This document shows positions 47,030 through 55,839 of a DNA stretch of 64,000 bases, piece after piece. Source of the stretch: a bacterium D16-56. Lineage in GTDB: Bacteria > Bacillota > Clostridia > Lachnospirales > Lachnospiraceae. Each line of letters starts with the position of its first letter. Positions within the stretch are counted from its first letter, which is position 1. A program made the position numbers and the translations under genes. A model generated the notes under the pieces. That model made no database searches and was not told the origin of the DNA. It saw only the letters and a list, made by a program, of their open reading frames with translations. The stretch is from NCBI GenBank assembly GCA_003611875.1, contig RAYY01000011.1, forward strand, positions 42,353 to 106,352, given 5' to 3'.

Positions 47030-48463
47030 TTGAAACGCTTTTATGCCCTCCTCTGCACCGCCGCCCTCCTGCTCTGCCTGTGCCCTGCACAGGCTTTCGC
47101 TTCCGGGCAGGGCAACATTGACGGCGGCGGGGGAAACATGAACCAGGGCACCTCCACCAACTTCTGGTCTCCCGGCAACGACGGCGTGCGGGTAACGGTG
47201 GTGGATGCCCAGTCCGGCTCCGCCGTAAGTACGCCGGTGGATTTTTCCAACCGCAGCCAATCCTCCACAATGCTTCATTTTGGCAAAGTGAACAAGATCC
47301 AGTATAGAGACGGAACTTCCCTCTCCCTGCAGTCCGGTGTTCCCTATAACTGCCTGCAGCCGGCTTATTCCATGCCGGCCATTATCAACAGCAACAGCCG
47401 CCCCGCTTCCATTGAAGCCATCAAACGCTATTTCTGTTCGGAATATGCCTGCATGATGGTGACGGATGCCACCGGGGTCAGCTATGAAAACATGCTGGCC
47501 GGGCAGTATAAGATCCTGCTGGAGCCCATTGCCTATGTGACCTTCAATGGAACAAAATATGCTTTCACGGCAACGGAAGCCGCCCTCTATGACCAGCTTT
47601 CCGGTGGTTCCCTGCGGAGTAAGCTGCCCTCGGTAGCCTTCCAGAACCTCCCCCTTGCCCTGTTCCTGGAGTACAGCGACCTGGGCTTTCCTGCCTGGAC
47701 CGGGGGCAGGCGCGGGATACAGTCCAACGGGGATATCATCAGTTCCCTTGGTGTCGGCATTGTCTGGTTTGAGGAATCAGAAGATGCGGGCGGGGAGATC
47801 GAGGCGCCGGATGTGGAATACCGGGTGGATACAGACGTAATCACCGCTATCCGTCTACGAACCAACGGACGCCTTACCCCGGATAACCCTGCAACGGTCA
47901 CGTTCCATATCATGGGTAGAAGTTACACCGTCCGGAACATTGTTATCCCGGCAAATGATTCCCAGCTGGTATGGGTGAAATGGCATACGTCTGACACGCC
48001 CCAGACCATCACGATCACAGTGACACTAAGCAGAGGATTTACTTATCAGGAGAAACAGGAGGAATCCCGCTATGCCCCCCAATATCCATGTTTTTCTTTT
48101 CATTTTCACCTTTCCCTTTCTCTAATGATTTTTTCAGGCGGCATCCACGGAACTGACCTTTACACGAAAGGTCCGAAATTCCGATACCGTTACAAACTGC
48201 TCATAAATCTCCGGGTACTGCAGTTTCAACCGCATCAGGTTGTCCTTGTCAACCATCATCTTGCGGACCGGGTTGTAGGTCAGCGTGTACTGGCTCCCGC
48301 CCATATCGCAGACAGCCCTGCAGCTTGTTCCCATCTCCGCAGCCAGGATCGCTTTCAGCCTCTGGATATCGGCCTCCAGCTTTTTGGAATACTTATCCGA
48401 CTGTTTTTTCTGTTCCTGGAGTTCCATGTAGCGCATCAGTGTGGATGGCATGGCCCCGTTTAG
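47030..48463 (+). CDS. secreted surface protein truncated by a deletion
   Basis: Starts at TTG with a signal peptide (LLCTAALLLCLCPAQAFA). About 345 residues are a real, GC-rich extracytoplasmic protein (to TITVTLSRGFTYQEK). After about 48.07 kb the frame only continues by chance through the antisense strand of the YqaJ gene, so the last roughly 110 residues are not a normal domain. Just before that point a new AGGAGG-ATG (MPPNIHVFLFIFTFPFL) starts a next gene that ends after 17 codons. Together these mark the edge of a deletion that removed the following conjugation genes. Confidence 0.6.
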   Translation: MKRFYALLCTAALLLCLCPAQAFASGQGNIDGGGGNMNQGTSTNFWSPGNDGVRVTVVDAQSGSAVSTPVDFSNRSQSSTMLHFGKVNKIQYRDGTSLSLQSGVPYNCLQPAYSMPAIINSNSRPASIEAIKRYFCSEYACMMVTDATGVSYENMLAGQYKILLEPIAYVTFNGTKYAFTATEAALYDQLSGGSLRSKLPSVAFQNLPLALFLEYSDLGFPAWTGGRRGIQSNGDIISSLGVGIVWFEESEDAGGEIEAPDVEYRVDTDVITAIRLRTNGRLTPDNPATVTFHIMGRSYTVRNIVIPANDSQLVWVKWHTSDTPQTITITVTLSRGFTYQEKQEESRYAPQYPCFSFHFHLSLSLMIFSGGIHGTDLYTKGPKFRYRYKLLINLRVLQFQPHQVVLVNHHLADRVVGQRVLAPAHIADSPAACSHLRSQDRFQPLDIGLQLFGILIRLFFLFLEFHVAHQCGWHGPV

Positions 48464-49198
48464 GACAATGGCATCGGCTTCTTTTTCTGCCCGGCCGCAA
48501 TACTGCCTGGCGCTTGCGAGGATCACATCCCCGTCCTCCAGATAGGGCGGCGGGACCTGTTTCTGCACATGTCTGTCCCAGAATTCCTGTTCCAGGAATA
48601 TCATTTCTTCCTCATAGGCTATGTCCCTGTGGATCTCCCGGATAATCGTTTCATCCTCCGTGTTGCCGTACAGACAGCAGAAAAATACACAGTCAATATC
48701 CATCACGGCCATGTAATGCCTGCCCTGTGGCTCATAGTAGGCCGGCACGGTCTCCCTGCCGTCTTTCCACCAGTGGTCTTTCGCATTATAGTTCGTGGTC
48801 TTGATCTCCAGGATGGCTTTCGTCCCGTCCGGCATGGTGATGAAGTAATCCACATCTGCCAGCATGAACGGATAAAGGGGATGCCGGAACATCTTCTTGA
48901 TCTGGTAGATTTTAAGCCCTGTCTTCCTCTCAAAAATCTTTGCCACAAGGTCTTCCAGGAGATGCCCCATTTCCATGGCTACCCAGTTTCCTTCATCTTC
49001 CTCTACCGCCGCAATACCCAGCTTGTCATAGTAGATATCCCGCGCGGTACGGAAAGGGGAGAGCCCTATGATGGCAGAGACGTCACTGCCGCCGATCCCG
49101 CGGCGCCGCCAGTCCAGCCATTCTTCCCGGGTAAGGCCTTCCGTATCCACAAGCACCTGCGGGCTGTGCCTTTCCCTTTCCACGTTCGTATCGGGCAT
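48134..49198 (-). CDS. YqaJ-type phage recombinase/exonuclease
   Basis: A 354-residue protein of the YqaJ/lambda-exonuclease-like PD-(D/E)XK family: WLDWRRRGIGGSDVSAIIGL at the N-terminus, the catalytic DVDYFI...AILEIKTTN block near 120-140, and a helical C-terminus. It resects double-stranded DNA for recombination. The ATG (MPDTNVERE) with AAGGGGGG before it is chosen; the open frame extends upstream into the small gene and the ncRNA. It lies downstream of ncRNA copy 2 and a 53-residue gene. Confidence 0.85.
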   Translation of the reverse strand: MPDTNVERERHSPQVLVDTEGLTREEWLDWRRRGIGGSDVSAIIGLSPFRTARDIYYDKLGIAAVEEDEGNWVAMEMGHLLEDLVAKIFERKTGLKIYQIKKMFRHPLYPFMLADVDYFITMPDGTKAILEIKTTNYNAKDHWWKDGRETVPAYYEPQGRHYMAVMDIDCVFFCCLYGNTEDETIIREIHRDIAYEEEMIFLEQEFWDRHVQKQVPPPYLEDGDVILASARQYCGRAEKEADAIVLNGAMPSTLMRYMELQEQKKQSDKYSKKLEADIQRLKAILAAEMGTSCRAVCDMGGSQYTLTYNPVRKMMVDKDNLMRLKLQYPEIYEQFVTVSEFRTFRVKVSSVDAA

Positions 49199-49200
49199 GG

Positions 49201-49362
49201 TCACGCCCCCCTTCTGGCCCTGTGCGTGAAGTTTACTGTCCGGATCGTGGTACAGTTCTTCCAGTACTGGCTGTCTGCTTTCTGTGCAGCGGTATCCCTG
49301 AAAGGGTATCCTGCCGCCTGTTTCTGCCAGCTCCTGCCGGCCTGTTTCTTCCTTGTACTCAT
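49201..49362 (-). CDS. small basic protein upstream of yqaJ (53 residues)
   Basis: MSTRKKQAGRSWQKQAAGYP..., rich in Lys/Arg, with AAGGCAGG before the ATG and its stop 2 bp before the YqaJ start. It is the first open frame after the ncRNA terminator, so it may be a leader peptide or a small partner of the exonuclease. Confidence 0.5.
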   Translation of the reverse strand: MSTRKKQAGRSWQKQAAGYPFRDTAAQKADSQYWKNCTTIRTVNFTHRARRGA

Positions 49363-49431
49363 TCTTTCTACCTGCCTTTCTAAAATGTTTTATCCTCAAA
49401 GCCCTGATCGGCGTTTGGGCAACAGCATAAT

Positions 49432-49685
49432 AAAAAAGCGGGAATGACCATCTGCCAAATCCCTGGCGTCCATGGATTTCCATGAACCAAAGTCATTCCC
49501 GCTCTCAAAGGGAAAGTGATCCCTTAACATAAAAAAAGCCAGTACACCACCAGCCAAAGGGCATAATGGTACTACTGGCACAAAAATACAAACTTAACAG
49601 CGTGTGCAATGCGGAGAATATTCCGCATACAGTCTGGACGGACTGCATTTCCCATATGGGTACGCACAAAAATCAATTACAAGGA
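49432..49685 (-). ncRNA. structured element ncRNA, copy 2 (about 250 nt)
   Basis: Transcribed on the minus strand from a clear promoter and ending in GCGGGAATGAC...GTCATTCCCGC plus six T. Inside are further hairpins: GCCAGTA/TACTGGC, ATGCGGA/TCCGCAT and CCCATATGGG. Copy 3 has different bases in the same helices with the pairing kept, so the structure is under selection. No open frame fits. It lies upstream of the small gene and yqaJ. I do not recognise an Rfam family. Confidence 0.7.
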
Positions 49686-49686
49686 C

Positions 49687-49715
49687 AGTTTAGCACAAGA
49701 TATTGTTTTAGTCAA
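49687..49715 (-). promoter_or_regulatory. promoter of ncRNA copy 2
   Basis: TTGACT, 17-bp spacer, TAAACT on the minus strand. Copy 3 has TTGACT-17-TACACT at the same place. A palindrome ACTATATATAGT lies just upstream in both. Confidence 0.75.
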
Positions 49716-49777
49716 GCAATCAATACTATATATAGTATTTTAACGTTTTTCATATAAAATGCAAATTTCAACAGTAA

Positions 49778-50317
49778 TCACATACTGGCTATCTTTCTAA
49801 CCGTATTTGCTGTCCTTATGGTCAGCTTCGTGCTGATCTTCGTACCTGCTGTCTTAGGCCACCAGTTTGTCTTTTGGTAATCTTTACGGCTGAAAGACCA
49901 GAATATCACTTCCTTGTAATCCTTTATCCTCTCCAATTCCTTTCTGGGTTCTCCGATTTCATTATATACATCGGAAAATGCAGCTGGCGGTATTATGAAA
50001 ATTAGATTATCATAGATTTCTTTGTTCTCACTGCCCCACCAGTCGGGCGCATTTTGTAAAATATCCTCAAGCGCTTCCCTTGACAGGACAAAAACAGGAA
50101 TATCCAGTCCAAACTGATTTTTTATCATTTCCTCAATCTTGTCCGTAAGCTTCCTTATATTATCTTCATCACTGGAAAAAATCACATTGCCGCTGTTCAA
50201 ATATGTTTTCACTTCTACAAAAGCAAGTGTTTCAAATCCCTTCTTTAATTCTGCCATTGGCACTTTATTTTTCCCGCTTATATTGATACCCCTTAATAAA
50301 GCAATATATCTTTTCAT
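49778..50317 (-). CDS. DUF1697 family protein
   Basis: A 179-residue protein with the family opening (RYIALLRGINISGKNKVPM) and TYLNSGNVIFSS. Function unknown; small soluble cytoplasmic protein. It is the last gene of the cargo array, and its 3' part is duplicated in element A. The start at MKRYIALL is used because the seven upstream codons are atypical. Confidence 0.85.
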   Translation of the reverse strand: MKRYIALLRGINISGKNKVPMAELKKGFETLAFVEVKTYLNSGNVIFSSDEDNIRKLTDKIEEMIKNQFGLDIPVFVLSREALEDILQNAPDWWGSENKEIYDNLIFIIPPAAFSDVYNEIGEPRKELERIKDYKEVIFWSFSRKDYQKTNWWPKTAGTKISTKLTIRTANTVRKIASM

Positions 50318-50346
50318 ATCCGCAAACACCCCTGCCACTTCCTGAT

Positions 50347-50640
50347 TTATTTATTCATCAATCCAAACGCTTTTTCAAATGAGATACATTCTGTATATCT
50401 TCCATTCCACATGAACCCATTGTAATATTTATAAGAATTATCGGCTGATATATATGCATTATCAACCATACTGGTTTGCCGGAACAATCATTTTAAAACC
50501 GTGCTCAAAGCCACCTTTCACAGATGCATCTATACAGTAATCCGTCTACAGCCCAATAATAATACCTGAAAATCATATAACTCATTATTCATAATCAAAT
50601 TTGGGATATCAACAACCAAAAGTACGATTCTATTTTCTCC
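50347..50640 (-). pseudogene. isochorismatase-family hydrolase remnant
   Basis: Translating with frame changes gives VLLVVDIPNLIMNNELYDFQ, then a stretch like ASVKGGFEHGFKMIVPANQY, then an intact tail ending EKAFGLMNK. These are the start and end of a cysteine hydrolase, with the middle deleted and several stops. This explains the 400-bp gap between DUF1697 and DUF3788. Confidence 0.65.
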
Positions 50641-50741
50641 TATTCATATAGACAATACCTGTTCAGACATTAAACTGCCTCTCCTTCCGGCTTGTTATAC
50701 ACAGTTTGTCATAAAACGGCTCTGCAACTTTCATTTTCCTG

Positions 50742-51170
50742 CTATGATGGTATACGCTTTCTGAGATTGATAAGGCGAAATACATCATCCATAATTTCTC
50801 TATCCCGCACATCCAGCATCAACCATTTCTGTCCATTTCCGGTTTTTGTGTTTTTGAATACTTTCTGCACATAGTCGGAACATTGCGGCATAAGAAACTC
50901 TGCCTCCGTAAGTTCACGACTTCCTACAACCACGAGAGCAATAAAATAGCCCTGCATCGGATAGAGTGTACAAAGAGACTTTCCGCCTTTTTTATACTTA
51001 ATATTCCAGCCTGCCTGCATAGAACAACGGCTGTGTTCTATGCAGGGCCTGATCCGATAGGTGGACTGAATACGGTTATTAAAATCTGTCCATAAAGAAT
51101 TGTTAATATATTCTGTGACTTGCTCCAGTGACGGGGATTTTTCCTTTGAATACAGCACATTCCAATCCAC
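50742..51170 (-). CDS. DUF3788 family protein
   Basis: A 142-residue soluble protein with the family pattern GWNIKYKKGGKSLCTLYP, ALVVVGSRE and KWLMLDVRD. Function unknown. It belongs to the minus-strand cargo array and follows the AraC gene by 13 bp. Confidence 0.8.
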   Translation of the reverse strand: MDWNVLYSKEKSPSLEQVTEYINNSLWTDFNNRIQSTYRIRPCIEHSRCSMQAGWNIKYKKGGKSLCTLYPMQGYFIALVVVGSRELTEAEFLMPQCSDYVQKVFKNTKTGNGQKWLMLDVRDREIMDDVFRLINLRKRIPS

Positions 51171-51183
51171 TCTGAATTCCTCC

Positions 51184-52113
51184 TTAGCCTTTATTTTTCA
51201 GCGGCAGGGGCTTGACCCAAATTTCCATACAGGCCATCCCCTCCAGGTCACGGTAATATTTTTCTGCTGAGAAAGGCTCCGTGGTTAAATTGTGGCGGGG
51301 CAGCCAGATACCAAAAAGATATTTACCGGCCTGATCTAAAGAAACCGTTACCAAATCCTCAAAATTTTCTGCTTCGACTCTGCAAACGATGTATTCTCCT
51401 GCCGGGAGTTCTCTCTTAACAAAACCATCCTGCAGCCGGTCCGGAATATTTTGAACAAGACCGCCTGCAAAATAAGTGAAAAGGTTCTGTACAGTATCTT
51501 CCCCATGGGACATTCCCATTTCTACAGCAGTATTTAGATTGGCTGCGATGGAAACCTTCTCCATGTGATAACGCTTCCAAAGCTGTCCCGGTACATCTAC
51601 ACCTGTGCTTTCACCAGCCGGCATTTGTTCGGAAATACGGACTTCCGTTTCCAGGCCAAGGTAAATTTCCGGTTTTTCCAATGTCCTTCTCTGGATTTCC
51701 AGGACGATATTTCCGGCCACCAGCGGAACCCCCTCGTCTACTAAAACATAATTCATGGAAACTTCCGGCCTGGCGAATGTATTGAGCATTGGCAAATCCC
51801 TCCTGTAGCTTTCAGGCGTAATCCCATACGTTTCCTTGAAAGCCCGTGTAAAATTCCCGTGACTTGAAAAGCCATAGTCCAGGGCAACGTCAAGAATCCT
51901 ATGGTTGGTACTTTTCAGGTTTTCAATAACCTTTGCCAAACGGCGTAGCTTCACATATTCCTGAACCGGTTTGTTTACCAGCCTTTTGAATAATCGCTGA
52001 AAATAAAAGGGGGACAGACCGACAGTATTTGCCAGTTCTTCCGTTGAAATTTCTTTTGTCAGATGTTCCTCAATAAAAGTCAGGGATTGTTCGATTGCTT
52101 CATATGCGTGCAT
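51184..52113 (-). CDS. AraC-family regulator with GyrI-like effector domain
   Basis: A 309-residue protein: two AraC helix-turn-helix units at about 8-108 (STEELANTVGLSPFYFQRLF, ALDYGFSSHGNFTRAFKETY) and a C-terminal GyrI-like ligand domain ending in MEIWVKPL. A multidrug or small-molecule sensor, probably autoregulated. One of three regulators with this kind of effector domain in the window. Confidence 0.88.
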   Translation of the reverse strand: MHAYEAIEQSLTFIEEHLTKEISTEELANTVGLSPFYFQRLFKRLVNKPVQEYVKLRRLAKVIENLKSTNHRILDVALDYGFSSHGNFTRAFKETYGITPESYRRDLPMLNTFARPEVSMNYVLVDEGVPLVAGNIVLEIQRRTLEKPEIYLGLETEVRISEQMPAGESTGVDVPGQLWKRYHMEKVSIAANLNTAVEMGMSHGEDTVQNLFTYFAGGLVQNIPDRLQDGFVKRELPAGEYIVCRVEAENFEDLVTVSLDQAGKYLFGIWLPRHNLTTEPFSAEKYYRDLEGMACMEIWVKPLPLKNKG

Positions 52114-52152
52114 TGCGGCATCTCCTTAAGTTGATGATCAAATCATATCATT

Positions 52153-52746
52153 TTATTTTTTGCCGGGCTTTTCACGCAATGCGCTTTTTGATTGGGAGAT
52201 TTCAATATAATCAGCCTTAATCATACCATACAAATAGTAATCGCAGTATGTGTTTACCATTTTACCTCCACGGATAAGCCCCTCACGCTTGAAGCCTGCC
52301 TTTTCCAAAGTTTTATAGGATGCAATATTTTGTATGTGAACATCAGCCCATAAACGCTGTAATTCCGTTTCTTCAAAGCAGAAGGTAACTGCTCTCACCA
52401 GCGCTTCTGTCATAAGCCGTTTGCCCTGGCAGGCAGGTGAAAGGCGAAATGCCACTTTTGCCATGCGGTCATTTTCAATGAGATATACCCACATATCGCC
52501 AATAACTTTATGATCCTGCTTATGGATAATACCCCAATGAAAACTTTTCGCAGGTTTCTCCTGCTTTTGGAAAAGTAATTCTGGGTTTAAGTCACTTTTC
52601 CCGGGGCGTTTGCCCCAATACTGATAAATAGAGCTGTCACCCAGCCATTCTTTCAGATCCGTAACATCCTCTTTTCGCAGAGGGCGCAGGATAAGCTGTT
52701 CCGTTTCAAGAACAGGTTTATTCTGAACATAATCCTGTAATTTCAT
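52153..52746 (-). CDS. GNAT-family acetyltransferase (RimJ/RimL type)
   Basis: A 197-residue GNAT with the N-terminal TEQLILRPLRKEDV signature and LSPACQGKRLMTEAL as the acetyl-CoA loop, then LEKAGFKREGLIRGG. It acetylates a protein N-terminus or small molecule; substrate unknown. It lies 11 bp after the TrmO-like gene. Confidence 0.87.
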   Translation of the reverse strand: MKLQDYVQNKPVLETEQLILRPLRKEDVTDLKEWLGDSSIYQYWGKRPGKSDLNPELLFQKQEKPAKSFHWGIIHKQDHKVIGDMWVYLIENDRMAKVAFRLSPACQGKRLMTEALVRAVTFCFEETELQRLWADVHIQNIASYKTLEKAGFKREGLIRGGKMVNTYCDYYLYGMIKADYIEISQSKSALREKPGKK

Positions 52747-52757
52747 AAGCTGTCCCT

Positions 52758-53231
52758 TTAAAAGTTAAACACCTGTCCCCAATCAAAACAGCCGGACGCT
52801 TCTGTGCTTTTCGGCCATTCGCTGCACCATGCGGGAACACCGGGCGTTTCAACCCTGTCAAAACTCGGTGTATAGGGCTTGATGTCCAGTACAGGCGTAT
52901 TGTCATCCGCATCAATGAACGCAACACGAATCATTCCGTTGGTGAAATCAATGTTGATTATTTCGGACGCTGTTAATGCAACAGGGTTCGGACGTGCAGG
53001 AGACCGTGTCGCAAATACACCCATGACTTTGGGTGCGCCTTTATAGGGCTGTTTCGTTTGTAGTTCATTCCGGTCCGCATGGTTGTCGCAATCGCTGAAC
53101 CACCAGAGGACTTGGATGTGGCTGAAGCCTTCCAGGGCCTGCAGTCCGGGAATGTACTCTGGGGCCAGCTGAATAAATGTGCCGCTTTCATCATTTTTCA
53201 CTTTGCCAATGGCTTTTAACTGACAGGTCAT
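52758..53231 (-). CDS. trmO: TrmO-like tRNA methyltransferase (TsaA family)
   Basis: A 157-residue protein with the TrmO/UPF0066 core: EGFSHIQVLWWF, GVFATRSPARPNPVALT and VLDIKPYTPSFD. The family N6-methylates t6A37 in tRNA using SAM. It lacks the longer C-terminal domain of some TrmO proteins, so it may be a variant with another target. Confidence 0.82.
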   Translation of the reverse strand: MTCQLKAIGKVKNDESGTFIQLAPEYIPGLQALEGFSHIQVLWWFSDCDNHADRNELQTKQPYKGAPKVMGVFATRSPARPNPVALTASEIINIDFTNGMIRVAFIDADDNTPVLDIKPYTPSFDRVETPGVPAWCSEWPKSTEASGCFDWGQVFNF

Positions 53232-53316
53232 ATTTTTTCCTCCTTGCTTTGTTGGTAAAACCAGTATAAGACCTCACATCATGTGAGATGCAAGAGGGAA
53301 AAAATGCCCTGCATTT

Positions 53317-54156
53317 TTAGCGGGGCATTTCAATTTCTATATGGCTATGGTGTTCCAGTGGTATTTGAAGCTCAATCAAATACTTTTCAGGGTTCTTCTC
53401 ATTCCACGGGCCTCTATGCGCGATCTGACGCATGGGGGCAGACATTTTGTATTCGCTGTTTTTCTGCAGCCATTCGGCAAAGGCAAGATAAGCTCCTTTT
53501 ATATTTGCAAAATCGCCATAGACCATTGTGTAGGCCATATGCGGGACTGGTTCTGTCGTGCCAAAACAAAATGGGTCTTTTACCTTCCCCATTTCCTTTA
53601 CCGGAGCGCACAGTTCAATATCAACATCTGTCTCCCGAAATTCTGTATCGTGATAAATAGAAAATGTACTGCCCGTTATTTCTATTTTTTGCTCTCTCGT
53701 AAAAGCAGAGAGTTCTTTCCATAAGTCACCCTCGGAATAGTAGTCTGGTACAACCCTCCTCAGGGACAGCACCTGATACCCAGGGATTGGCTTAATGGAG
53801 ATGTGATAGTGCAGCTCTCCTTTGCCACCCTGTATTTCACTTTTTGCAAGTTCGATCTTTTGCAGTTTTTCCTGTTCGGCCTGTATTGCATTTTCTATCT
53901 CCATGCGCTTTTTGTCGAGCTGCGTAAGAAGTGATTGCTCATCCTTCGTCAAAGCAAGCGCAATTTCTGAAACATTCAGTCCGCTGTCCCGCAAATACAG
54001 GATTTTATTCAGGCGCGGTATTTGCTCCACCGAATACAGCCGGTGTCCCGTCCACTTGTCAACCTCTGCCGGTGTCAGGATACCTGTCTCATCATAATAG
54101 CGGAGCATACGAACAGATACCTGCGTCAGCTTTGAAAATTCTCCTATCCTGAACAT
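53317..54156 (-). CDS. MerR-family regulator with GyrI-like effector domain
   Basis: A 279-residue protein: MerR winged helix at 1-70 (FRIGEFSKLTQVSVRMLRYY), a coiled coil at about 75-115, and a C-terminal GyrI-like ligand domain ending at LEHHSHIEIEMPR. A BmrR-type drug-sensing activator. Its targets are probably local, but no MerR-type 19-bp promoter is obvious. Confidence 0.88.
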   Translation of the reverse strand: MFRIGEFSKLTQVSVRMLRYYDETGILTPAEVDKWTGHRLYSVEQIPRLNKILYLRDSGLNVSEIALALTKDEQSLLTQLDKKRMEIENAIQAEQEKLQKIELAKSEIQGGKGELHYHISIKPIPGYQVLSLRRVVPDYYSEGDLWKELSAFTREQKIEITGSTFSIYHDTEFRETDVDIELCAPVKEMGKVKDPFCFGTTEPVPHMAYTMVYGDFANIKGAYLAFAEWLQKNSEYKMSAPMRQIAHRGPWNEKNPEKYLIELQIPLEHHSHIEIEMPR

Positions 54157-54216
54157 TGTTTCACCTCCTGCTCCAGCTTAATGAGATCACTGTAAGTTGT
54201 CAAACGGATCGGTAGT

Positions 54217-54549
54217 CTATCCCCTCAGATTTTTTAGAGCATCGGGGTTATTTGAGATAATCTCTCCAACAGTCTGACAGCTTTCCATGTTTGGGCAGTC
54301 TCCACATGTCGCCACACCCTTTTTCAATGCACACTGACGAATTCCGCAAAGACTATCGCAGAATACAGTTTTCATTCCATCAACACGACATCCTTCACAA
54401 TTGATATGTTCAGGCAGAATGGGGGCATTATTTAACTCGGCCCATAGTTTTGCAGTTTTCTCACGCAGCGCCTGGTCATCATTGATTGTTGCGAGATATG
54501 CATCACATTTCTCACAATCCAGCCCGCAGTATGCAATCATATTTCTCAT
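54217..54549 (-). CDS. DUF3795 family Cys-rich protein
   Basis: A 110-residue protein starting MRNMIAYCGLDCEKCDAYLA with further Cys pairs (INCEGCRVDG, CGIRQCALKKGVATCGDCP), typical of DUF3795. Likely binds metal or an Fe-S cluster; function unknown. The small zinc-ribbon gene 13 bp upstream may be a co-expressed partner. Confidence 0.85.
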   Translation of the reverse strand: MRNMIAYCGLDCEKCDAYLATINDDQALREKTAKLWAELNNAPILPEHINCEGCRVDGMKTVFCDSLCGIRQCALKKGVATCGDCPNMESCQTVGEIISNNPDALKNLRG

Positions 54550-54562
54550 GGTTATGTACCTC

Positions 54563-54700
54563 CTAAAGTCCTGATTTATTGTGTTCCTCCCATTCGGATT
54601 TCCTTATTTCATTTTTCTGGCACTCACTACATTCTATGTTGTGAATAGAAATAATACCGCCACATTGGGAGCAGGTATATATTTCTTTCTGCATATCCAT
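54563..54700 (-). CDS. small zinc-ribbon protein (45 residues)
   Basis: MDMQKEIYTCSQCGGIISIH then CSECQ: two CxxC pairs of a tiny zinc ribbon. It ends 13 bp before the DUF3795 gene on the same strand. Some DUF3795 proteins carry such a ribbon at their C-terminus, so it may be a split-off part. A second ATG two codons later is an alternative start. Confidence 0.5.
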   Translation of the reverse strand: MDMQKEIYTCSQCGGIISIHNIECSECQKNEIRKSEWEEHNKSGL

Positions 54701-54766
54701 GAATTTTTCCAAACCCTTCTAAAAACTGGAATTTAGCGTTTCCCTGTCTTAATAAATTCAATCCTA

Positions 54767-55243
54767 CTATTCAACCTCCACCTTATTTACAAGATCCAAC
54801 TTATAACGCACAGCACCATGGTCTCTAAATATCGTTGCACTTGTAATATGGATTGCCAAAATAACGCAGTTTTCATCCTGCTCATTATTTGCATCATCGT
54901 ACCAGTCTGCAAATGCTTCACGGAGTTTCGTTCTTAGGGCAGCGTTTTTGGGTTCCAAAACCCATCCGAGGTTTTCTCCAATTCCATGACCGTATATTCC
55001 CTCAAAGCAAACGGAAAACGCAACCTCTTTGTTTTGAGCGATCTGCTGCATTTTATTTGATTTTGCCGATGTTGTGACATAAAACACGCCATCTTCATAA
55101 TAAGCACTCACATCACGGACACTAGGGCGAGGAAATCCATCAGTGCCCGGTTCCGTAGTAATCGTTGAGAGCGCAATGGTGTTATCTTTCTTGTTGCCAC
55201 AACTTTCTTCAATTAATTTCATTCCTTCTTCATATCTGTTCAT
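54767..55243 (-). CDS. pyridoxamine 5'-phosphate oxidase-fold protein
   Basis: A 158-residue split-barrel flavin-type protein (FPRPSVRDVSAYYEDGVFYV, TSAKSNKMQQI). The start MNRYEEGM has GGAGGAATT before it; the longer frame upstream overlaps the next gene's end. Probably a small oxidoreductase or flavin-binding protein. Confidence 0.82.
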   Translation of the reverse strand: MNRYEEGMKLIEESCGNKKDNTIALSTITTEPGTDGFPRPSVRDVSAYYEDGVFYVTTSAKSNKMQQIAQNKEVAFSVCFEGIYGHGIGENLGWVLEPKNAALRTKLREAFADWYDDANNEQDENCVILAIHITSATIFRDHGAVRYKLDLVNKVEVE

Positions 55244-55272
55244 TGTTAATTCCTCCATCCATTTCAATTTGC

Positions 55273-55755
55273 TTATTCGTCCACCATGCATTCACTATCC
55301 AGAAGTTTCGTCAAGTCCTCCACGGAAGCGTCCATTTTTACAGAAATCTCCTCCATCGTCATATCCGAAGCAAGAAAACGCTTTATCACCATTTTCATAT
55401 CCTCACCGACCTCTATGATATGCCCGTCCGGATCATAAAAACGAATCACCCTCTGGCCCCAGCTATGTTCGATCACTTCTCCCAGGTATTCCATGTCCGG
55501 GTATTCTTCCAGCCTGTGCAGAAATCCGTCAAAGTCCTGTTCCTCAAAGACAATTTCCGCATTGTTGGATTTTTTTAATACCTTTTCTTCGGGCAGGTTC
55601 ACAAGCCAGTCAAAATCCTGCTGTAATGCCAAGCCGCAGGTAAAAGCGATATTCCTTCCGTAGTCCTGAAATACTTCCAGTCCAAACAGATCCTCATAAA
55701 ATTTCCTCGCAGCCTTAATGTCGGCCACTGCTATCACCGTACATGTGTACTTCAT
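55273..55755 (-). CDS. VOC/glyoxalase-family protein with C-terminal helical extension
   Basis: A 160-residue protein with one glyoxalase/bleomycin-resistance unit (VIAVADIKAARKFYEDLFGL, FYDPDGHIIEVGE) followed by about 40 residues of helix (MTMEEISVKMDASVEDLTKL) resembling a DNA-binding-like tail. May bind or degrade a toxic small molecule. Substrate unknown. Confidence 0.83.
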   Translation of the reverse strand: MKYTCTVIAVADIKAARKFYEDLFGLEVFQDYGRNIAFTCGLALQQDFDWLVNLPEEKVLKKSNNAEIVFEEQDFDGFLHRLEEYPDMEYLGEVIEHSWGQRVIRFYDPDGHIIEVGEDMKMVIKRFLASDMTMEEISVKMDASVEDLTKLLDSECMVDE

Positions 55756-55839
55756 AGAATGATTTCTTTCCGCTTTACTTTTTCTAATTCTCTTTTACTG
55801 TTAGCTGTTTCTGATACAAATAGCGCTGTATCCAGATTG

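Noticed and set aside
48070..48463. C-terminal part of the 477-residue reading frame at 47.0 kb as a real protein domain
   Set aside because: It is the antisense strand of the well-supported yqaJ gene and has no domain character.
49199..49483. Longer N-terminus for the YqaJ protein
   Set aside because: The extension overlaps the ncRNA terminator and a small gene; the internal ATG has a good ribosome site and begins the conserved domain.
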